Assembly: GCA_009731375.1 (NCBI GenBank)
Contig: BJOX01000316.1
Location: 357,325-421,324 of the forward strand
Direction: 5' to 3'
Source: Paulinella micropora
Lineage: Eukaryota > Cercozoa > Imbricatea > Euglyphida
Length of the DNA stretch: 64,000 nucleotides
Positions within the stretch are counted from its first letter, which is position 1. The number at the start of each line of letters is the position of its first letter. A program made the position numbers and the translations under genes. Under the pieces are notes generated by a model. It had not been told where the DNA came from, did no database searches, and was given only the letters and a program-made list of their open reading frames with translations. Of the stretch, positions 46,301-64,000 are shown one piece after another.

Positions 46301-49300
46301 GACCCAAGGCAGGGAGGTCGAGTTCTTATGTTACCTGACTGGAAGGAACAGTTCGTGCTCGACACTGACGCGTCTTCGTACGCGGTAGGAGCGGTGCTTC
46401 AACAGATGGACAAGTCCATTGGGCAGTTGCGGCCCGTTATGTTCATCAGCCGGCAGCTGATACCGGCGGAAAAGGAATACTGCACAAGGCAGCGGGAAGC
46501 ACTCGCTATAGTGTGGGCTTTCCAGAGGTTGCGGGAATACCTGTGGGGTACTCCTAACATTTTGGTTAGAACGGACCATCATAACCTGCTATGGCTCATG
46601 TCTGGAGATCATACAGGTAGGTTGGCCAGGTGGCAGTTGGAATTGGCGGAGTATGACTTCACCATTCATTACATCAAGGGCAAAAGGAATGTTGTCCCTG
46701 ATTTTTGTTCTCGGTATGAGGACAAGAGTGGACAGAAGGATAAGGCCGTTGATGATTTACAGCGACGTAATACGGTCAAGGAGGTGCGAATGGCACAGTT
46801 TGAATTTCGAACGCCGGGGGCGGTGTTCGCAATCATGGGTCATGATGTGGATCTACATGATTGGGAGGAACAGGGAGCGGAAGACACCAAGTTGCCATCG
46901 GGGCTTTGGTATCATCCGTTCACGCATAATAACAATCAACGTGACACGCGCAGCGAGGAAGTGTCTGCGTTGGAAGCAGTCGAGGTAGCGGCACGAGACA
47001 AATGTGCATGCTGTTACTCGCCGATCGCGAGAGAGGCGTGTGAGGATATCCTATGGGCGGAAGCAAGGACCGCGGATAGGAAAGAGGGGGAGGATGTTAT
47101 GGAAGGAAGGCAGGGTGCCTTTAACGCGGTCTTGTTACCGAAGGGCCCGATGTGCCTTAACTTGGAGGATGAAGAAAAAGTTAAGGAGGAACATCTTTTT
47201 CAGTTACCGGAGGCACATCCGGAAAAGGTTCGATTCCAGTTGGAAACTGACACGGCAGTCAGACTGGCGTCGGTGGAAACTTTTCGGACTTTCACAAAGG
47301 AAAGTACGGAGTATAAGGAGTTGAGAGAACATCTGCTCAATCCACAGGCAAGGCCCGAGGACATTGACATAAGGAAACTCAAGCGGTGCTTGGTACTAAA
47401 GGATGGACTCCTTTGGTATATGGGAAAAGATGGCGTATATACCAATGAGGAGGATCGATGGTTGTTATGGGTTCCGCAGGAACTCAGAACGTCTTTGTTA
47501 ATTGCGGCGCATCATTGTCCTATGCAGAGCCACCCGGGGGTGGAAAGGATGACGTGGTCGTTAAGGAGACGTTTTTGGTGGAATAACCTGGGAGAACGGG
47601 TTAAGGAGTTTGTGAAGGGTTGTCCTCATTGTCAGATGGCTAAGTTGCCATATAGGCCGAAGATGGGGCTTAAGGGTGAATATGATATCACTCTGGATAT
47701 TTTCGATACCTTGCATATCGATCATGTGGGTCCTTTTCCAGAGGCGGGAACGGAAAAATTCAAATATCTCTTAACGGTTATTGATCGAACTTCCAATTAT
47801 GTCATTACTGTCCCTGTTACGGATGTGACAGCGGAAGTGACAGCGGCGGCGCTGATTGATCAGGTATTCGGCCGTATTGGGATACCGAGAAGGATTATTT
47901 CGGATAGAGGAACGAGTTTCGCGAATGAGGTTTCGCAAAGGATTGCCAAGTTCTTTGGGTTCGATTGGCAGTATGTGACTGCTTTTAACCCAATGGCGAA
48001 TGGTAAGATTGAACGCGTTCACAGGACGTTGAAGGCAGCGTTGAAGACTTATTGTAAGAACAGCCAGCTTAACTGGGTATATGTGGTACCTATGTTCACG
48101 TTTGCTGTCAACAATTTAGCTTCGGCGTCGTTAGGCGGACACGCGCGGGGTGTCAGTCCGCATCAGGTGGTCTATGGACGGGCGTTAAACACGCCGACGG
48201 AACTGTTGTTTCCGCCTGATAAGTGGGAACCGTGTGAACTGTTAGGAGTTCGCTTACGAGCGATCGCGGAAGCACGGAGTGCGATTGAGAAGTGTCGGGA
48301 GACGCTGAGAGAGGTTCAGCGGGAACAGGAAATGGGCAAGTACTCTCATGTGGAGTACAAGGAAGGTGATACAGTGTTGCTGTATGTACCGACGGTACCG
48401 AAAGGGGTATCGATTAAGTTTTACAATAAGTGGCATGGGCCATTTAAGATAGTACGTCAGACGGGTGCGTACAATTACAAGATTGCACCTACGGGGGCAC
48501 GTGGAAGGGAACAGATTGTTCATGTTCGTCGGTTGGCGAAGTTCAGTCCTTATTTGCTGGAGGACGAGAATGAGGAACAAGCGCTGAGGCGTATTGCACC
48601 AGCGTTTAGACAGCCGCCAGCATTGCTTACGCGCAAGGAGCGTGAGGAGGCGTTGCGAAAGCAACAGAAGGAAGAAAAGGCTGAGGCCAGGAATGCTGGA
48701 CAACAGGATCGTTCGGCTTCGGACGTCAAGGTAGACGTCAAAGATGGGAGGGAAATTCCGAAGTCATCGGAAATGTCGGATCGGAAAGGCACGGTATGGA
48801 AGAAACCGTGGATAGCCGGTAAGGAAGTGGCTAAGATCGACTGGCAGGTTGATAAGTTCTATCTATGTCGACCGCACGAGGATACGGTCATGGATAAGGA
48901 CTTTGATTATTTCTTTTTAATGCAGGTTACGTATGTACAGCCTAGAACGCGGGTACGGGCTGCGTTGGGACTTGCTCCGACAATGCACTTTTGGAGGAGC
49001 AAGAGTGTTATTGATATGACGCGGGAAAGAATCTTTGCGCCAGTATTTCGAGACGGCAAAGATTTGGAGCAGTGGGATGCGTCCATCGAGAAGGACGATG
49101 AGGATTTTACACCATGGACGGTGCAAATGATGCCAAGGGTGGTGTTGGATATGCCGTTCGAGTTAACAGAGGAAAGGAAGATTCCGCTTCGTATTTGGGA
49201 CGAAGTCCAAAGTGCGGGCATATCATTTTTGTTGATAGGTGCACCAAGATGTGAGAAAGAAGTGGCGGCGAAGAAGAGAAGGGCTAAAGAGACGCAGTCG

Positions 49301-49354
49301 GAAGCAGTAGAGCACAGGGGTCGAGGACGACCTCGGAAACAAGTCAAAACGTGA
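40322..49354 (+). CDS. Gag-Pol polyprotein of Ty3/gypsy-type retrotransposon, single frame
   Basis: From ATG 40,322 the frame has 3,010 codons. The helical Gag (to about 42,240) is followed by a CX14CX3CX3H zinc finger (about 42,282-42,352) instead of the usual CCHC knuckle, an Arg/Ser/Asp-rich SR-like region (about 42,730-43,025) and a Gln/Gly/Pro-rich linker. The protease region near 43,836 reads GNDTMASLNVLG, with DTMA where DTGA is expected. Reverse transcriptase: LRMCINYYRINK, LPMGLKCSPGLFQ and YIDDIIIY (45,902). RNase H: FVLDTDASSYAVGAVL (about 46,351). Integrase: HHCPMQSHPGVERM with CPHC (47,504-47,635) and a DDE core to 48,020 with DRGTSFAN and NGKIERVH. The tail ends with a GRGRPRK AT-hook. 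No frameshift or stop interrupts it, so it may be active. Confidence 0.93.
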   Translation: MLPRENRRRMLTASSPYSTPAYTRGGGSLVPSSLGTRFMGAGALTASSSSTTGGTPPSLHFISARLEDDLKTMWQFRLTGDSWADQLPSTKALQTVRQCINAISPGSTRNVWDTLVIGRTTVANVMVAAEMVVQIAEAVGMGTHYWTPERLDASRLMASTEGMVDLNIARLGQVQAEAWGTTAMAGDLSRDFVKRHGQPVYDLVGCWPSWDVLDQGHPRWTEVQKFAQFHSQVWARVSPTVHAMGNFIFRPKSGVGAKVLSIDDVFTPIFDAMDGFWDKAVSGTKPTWATAGSSENLVTLERLLVVDAIVYMAKAFYHFAVAWDGQAERRKLAVSSWNRKMEKNDEERRRTIERHQKDVDRLLGDQKAFALDNQKVAIPRHISELRMWLTEVRRVCRSANIYTPEDVAIVADRFFRCQSSVDNEWLMQSEVWAAFWGKLQSTRFDAMCVDSIGLMLAEKMGYHVFASKSQEVSQLQAEVKWMVNKKPVLHYMFQRIMDMVIMLTPAEAFKLTAVALFDLNNQVFIKMAKEIQTDTEVWEYLLKGTGQSTPEASPEIWNVDEDVLGKVMRRVQKTIIDEWKWSGPRSGTPTQGNQNQGGGDGAGPFEPGDEVYWGQGYSRRGPQFYGQRPQGGPGQGRQRFQRSYYNPRVHRPLCMKKAGALWLKSGAMCKSNCQNFHPEGWDDSVQKEVLRKVRYDYPVGPFHGLLNTNKYSQELKNLQDRDRKAYDQKGWTDPGEAPYLKGEWEKFRVWNPLTSDGGDAPASMGRDIPGRHGNESVDPSWNLRGSSDASSARSAASSSSSSSSSSSDRSDRGHLDNRRSRSRSRDRRSDREVTHVSGGRHYDERDEARDRRGYDRGGHVRGGYDRGRRDSRNRDRSPERSRDRSPPRRRGGRSDSRERPNSNRSPQWGGNQGSSLFPNANVYGGGAGTFPSSHMQQAGAGAYYAGPAPGQQLPVGYGQPMQQQFYQGQPQQQVVAYGGQSYIPPAPILPAPGMPMGGGQGTVGGQMPPQQQVQGMAFGITLVDMLVNVQGKALMQVRGQGSQEAIPAPDSEVGRENKSGELPVGHGGDMVTHDLRFDDRTRVVTRGVQEATDAVALEGQDGQNEQVEDLDSHRDTLCPVMNKGTDLNVELASEALDSKYFGGYEALSADGCGPGKAELPLLFTKIFIEDVQQECIVGNDTMASLNVLGKEFIELWSREPWFRHGFRPCRLRIKGVGGMTGVSGSVMLTFLLKDGKSFSHRFWVVPAFAGGLLLGLRNLRRMHARIYTDLNVVQYGGSEVAPRYEVVPYEPLRREGQCAVAHDLDVSVSPVMRADWGWTKVVSEGTEPSVTPHIQEPVTASFFHVCTVESGDSGEASVVADNSDDKIQETEYVMTTTFGWAYRDPRDVRVVNVDCRDSAKDEAVVAAIDARLEHLYAAKAELLRGTIAGMEDAGDQHVYIDVHSTTTSHVVWNVTQHKLPVKQPKPIVEAFLKSHWDDNLFFPKGVKAIKEVLKNRLSVDDFTIVIPVGTRTEMWWQDIEDHLIDDPVPIPHRGHKLVLALRLGTKEKALAYGAKLMQREMADVRKQAFSWISGIYHRTHAMQYAIIIDHVAQLAQWRGKEETRYHGTMVREDERPIPMEDVAQLSRKASHKEIEEARIAAEKAIAEKYSTWEGTMKERDALKGILENNMEVFGPLEAGSVRGYEANFGRKLGEDVVGHRRPSRMSYHEDRMAREITQELLEKDIIEARLSEVSSPVRMAPKPDGSLRMCINYYRINKILKQIETPVPDLRKGINRLKHAKVYTTLDLKSGFWQIPLNESCRYLTAFMVGMTTYVWKVLPMGLKCSPGLFQHAMTKMLGKEYDDEATVVRLGSTEDYAFCYIDDIIIYSESMEKHVEHVQDVLRRISAFGLRLNAQKCDFAQRKIQYLGYEISEGRCAIAYEKRNYVASMPMPKTRTDLHSFISLAQYYGEFIPGFAERVAVVRKFLKQGVGDDPWPEEVTRVIAELKDEIAKDPRQGGRVLMLPDWKEQFVLDTDASSYAVGAVLQQMDKSIGQLRPVMFISRQLIPAEKEYCTRQREALAIVWAFQRLREYLWGTPNILVRTDHHNLLWLMSGDHTGRLARWQLELAEYDFTIHYIKGKRNVVPDFCSRYEDKSGQKDKAVDDLQRRNTVKEVRMAQFEFRTPGAVFAIMGHDVDLHDWEEQGAEDTKLPSGLWYHPFTHNNNQRDTRSEEVSALEAVEVAARDKCACCYSPIAREACEDILWAEARTADRKEGEDVMEGRQGAFNAVLLPKGPMCLNLEDEEKVKEEHLFQLPEAHPEKVRFQLETDTAVRLASVETFRTFTKESTEYKELREHLLNPQARPEDIDIRKLKRCLVLKDGLLWYMGKDGVYTNEEDRWLLWVPQELRTSLLIAAHHCPMQSHPGVERMTWSLRRRFWWNNLGERVKEFVKGCPHCQMAKLPYRPKMGLKGEYDITLDIFDTLHIDHVGPFPEAGTEKFKYLLTVIDRTSNYVITVPVTDVTAEVTAAALIDQVFGRIGIPRRIISDRGTSFANEVSQRIAKFFGFDWQYVTAFNPMANGKIERVHRTLKAALKTYCKNSQLNWVYVVPMFTFAVNNLASASLGGHARGVSPHQVVYGRALNTPTELLFPPDKWEPCELLGVRLRAIAEARSAIEKCRETLREVQREQEMGKYSHVEYKEGDTVLLYVPTVPKGVSIKFYNKWHGPFKIVRQTGAYNYKIAPTGARGREQIVHVRRLAKFSPYLLEDENEEQALRRIAPAFRQPPALLTRKEREEALRKQQKEEKAEARNAGQQDRSASDVKVDVKDGREIPKSSEMSDRKGTVWKKPWIAGKEVAKIDWQVDKFYLCRPHEDTVMDKDFDYFFLMQVTYVQPRTRVRAALGLAPTMHFWRSKSVIDMTRERIFAPVFRDGKDLEQWDASIEKDDEDFTPWTVQMMPRVVLDMPFELTEERKIPLRIWDEVQSAGISFLLIGAPRCEKEVAAKKRRAKETQSEAVEHRGRGRPRKQVKT

Positions 49355-49648
49355 AGCTACGAAGTCTGATGTCGCTTACGGATCATTGGCTACTTTGATT
49401 TTTCTACGGGAAAGGGGAGATCAAGACGGGGCATTTCTTTTAATGCCTGAGGTGAAAGAGCTAGGCTCGGGGGCACGAGTTCTCATGGGAGACTCGCACT
49501 GGACGTGGACTAATTATTTTTACTTATTCAACAGCCGGGATGCTTCATGTCATGTATCGGTCGGTCGAGGGCGCCTTCGAATGAGGAGTCAGTCTTTGGC
49601 GTGGGGGTCGACCGCTTACATCGGCTTCCCCCAAGGGTGCAAAGGGAT
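49355..49648 (+). other. Retrotransposon 3' region with polypurine tract
   Basis: A 294-bp non-coding tail between the gag-pol stop and the 3' LTR. It ends with a purine-rich CAAAGGGAT (49,640-49,648) that would prime plus-strand synthesis. Short open frames here show no domains. Confidence 0.6.
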
Positions 49649-49778
49649 TGTCGGCCGGCCCGTACATTACATAGTGGCATCAAGTGTTGTCAGACTTGTC
49701 GTTACTTGACTCTTATGCTTGGTCTGCCCCTCTACAGTTGAGGTACGACTAAGTGTCAGAGTAGCTGTTCCGGTTACA
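49649..49778 (+). repeat. 3' LTR (130 bp)
   Basis: Direct copy of the 5' LTR, followed by CACTGCATTG, where CACT repeats the 5' flank. Confidence 0.93.
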
Positions 49779-49789
49779 CACTGCATTGC

Positions 49790-50280
49790 TATACTGTTTA
49801 TGAATGCATGCACTGAATTACCCATGTTAATACAACATTGGAAATCAATGCATACACTGAAATCAATGCATGCATTGAAAAGACACATTTCAATGCATAT
49901 TGACATTATAATGAATGCATTGAAAATCAATGCATACAGTGAAATACTGCTTAATTAACATTTTAATGTATGCATTGAAAATTAATGCATGCATTGATCT
50001 GTGCTGCATTAACATTTAAATGCATGCATTGAAAATCAATGCATGCATTGAAACACACATTTCTGTGATGCATTGAAATTTCGATGCATGCATTGAAAAT
50101 CAATGCATGCATTGAAACACACATTTCTGTGTTGCATTGACGTTTCAATGCATGCATTGATACACATTTCTCGTGCATTGAAATGTCAATGCATTTCAAT
50201 GCATCATGCATTGATGTTTCAATGTATGCATTGAAACTTCAATGCACTGCATTGAAATTTCAATGCATGCATTGACATTC
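49790..50280. repeat. TGCATTGAAA palindromic satellite, largest cluster
   Basis: Roughly 500 bp of irregular, mostly self-complementary copies (AATGCATGCATTGAAA) with short spacers such as ACACACATTTCTGTG, which recurs three times. Confidence 0.88.
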
Positions 50281-50922
50281 CGGGATCATAGTGGTAAGAA
50301 ACTAGTAAAATATGTACTAATATTTTCGTCGTGTTAACATGTGTTTGTTTTTATTAATTACAAAAATCATATTGTCACTCCGGATGGTAAATGAAGCAGT
50401 ACGTTGGCAGGTCCAAGTAGTAGTACTAGTAGTAGATCTGTGAGCTGGTGATCATAAATAAAAATTAAAAAAAAAAAATTTAAAAAAAAAGGCGCGCCGG
50501 TGGCACTTCTGATTGGCAATCCGCCAGGACAAAGTGGCAAGTGCACCCAACACTGTCACGTGACGTTGGAAGCGAAAGTTTGTAGACAGAATGATGCCAC
50601 TGCTATTTCGTTTCTATGTTTGTTTCTATATGCGGCAATACATACATTTGTGTCTGAATGCGAGGGTTTGTGGCTTGCGACCTTCTAGTTAAGTAACTTC
50701 AGTTTGTTTTTTTCTGTTTCAAAATCTCCTGGCTTATTTTCAAAAGATGCAGGAGAAACCTTTCTGACGAAACCTTTTGTCACTTCAAACTCCGTCCGGT
50801 GTGATGTGTCCACCGCTAAGAGATTCTTACAGTACCTGACTGATATTGAGAGGGTTTCGGTTTGCGATCTTCTGCTCTAAATGCCCATGAGCAAGCACCT
50901 GATTTTGCAAATGTGTCAGACA
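50281..50922. other. Non-repetitive region upstream of the host gene
   Basis: An AT-rich stretch with an A/T homopolymer segment near 50,455-50,490 followed by GGCGCGCC. The short frame at 50,500-50,688 shows no recognisable domain. It probably holds the promoter and 5' UTR of the cytochrome b5-acyl-CoA dehydrogenase gene; no TATA box or other core element is convincing. Confidence 0.4.

Positions 50923-64000
<13,078 letters not shown>

Larger units (their letters stand above)
39825..49778 (+). mobile_element. Complete Ty3/gypsy-type LTR retrotransposon
   Basis: It is bounded by two 130-bp direct LTRs (39,825-39,954 and 49,649-49,778), both starting TGTCGGCCGG and ending GGTTACA, with only about two differences. 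CACT flanks both sides as a target duplication (ACACT if the last A is counted in the duplication). The primer-binding site starts TGGAGCCACTAAC at 39,957, two bases after the LTR, and a purine stretch (GCAAAGGGAT) precedes the 3' LTR. One long gag-pol frame fills the interior. Protease, reverse transcriptase, RNase H, integrase order gives the Ty3/gypsy assignment. Near-identical LTRs indicate a recent insertion. It lies just downstream of the transposase gene and is followed by the same satellite, so it inserted into that repeat environment. Confidence 0.93.

Overview
The window is a fragment of a eukaryotic (probably protist) genome scaffold. The left half is a virus-like, intronless-looking gene block (about 1-32,750). 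The right half is repeat-rich host chromosome. The viral identity rests on several independent hallmarks read from the translations: a double-jelly-roll type major capsid protein resembling polinton-like viruses, a penton-like protein, an A32-type packaging ATPase, poxvirus-like late transcription factors (VLTF2-like and VLTF3-like), an A22/RuvC-type resolvase, a herpesvirus-UL9-like origin-binding helicase, a sliding clamp, both subunits of class I ribonucleotide reductase, a large tyrosine-recombinase/telomere-resolvase-like enzyme and a modular fibre protein. No DNA polymerase or RNA polymerase gene is visible; the element is cut by the left window edge, so absence cannot be proven. I cannot name the host.

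Layout of the viral block. 1-10,165: replication, nucleotide metabolism and transcription genes (helicase, RNR large subunit, ssDNA-binding-like protein, clamp, VLTF2, VLTF3, recombinase). 10,192-10,245: paired stem-loops just after the recombinase. 10,274-18,700: packaging ATPase, a small basic protein, a triple-WH2 (actin-binding) protein, a large coiled-coil protein and several small proteins. 18,759-24,740: membrane proteins, capsid, resolvase, a structural protein and penton. 24,812-29,875: a SLATT-like membrane protein, RNR small subunit and the fibre. 29,922-32,745: a zinc-ribbon protein and a divergent paralogue pair among palindromes. Damage or assembly trouble is visible: an in-frame stop in the helicase, and an apparent inversion of about 500 bp that swaps the ends of the RNR large-subunit and ssDNA-binding-like genes beside a 10-N gap.

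32,750-34,900 is a transition zone of inverted repeats with two large gaps. Short motifs are shared across the gaps, and the sequence then runs without a break into host-style microsatellites, which supports integration rather than contamination. 35,937-39,674 carries a multi-exon CACTA/EnSpm-like transposase whose introns are filled with a palindromic TGCATTGAAA satellite. 39,825-49,778 is a complete Ty3/gypsy-type LTR retrotransposon with 130-bp LTRs and one 3,010-codon gag-pol frame.

50,923 to the right edge is a host gene on the + strand: cytochrome b5 domain fused to an acyl-CoA dehydrogenase. It is cut into tiny exons (25-84 nt) separated by introns of 0.3-2 kb made almost wholly of microsatellites. 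Several of its exon-intron boundaries have been tandemly copied into minisatellites, one of the most unusual signals in the window.
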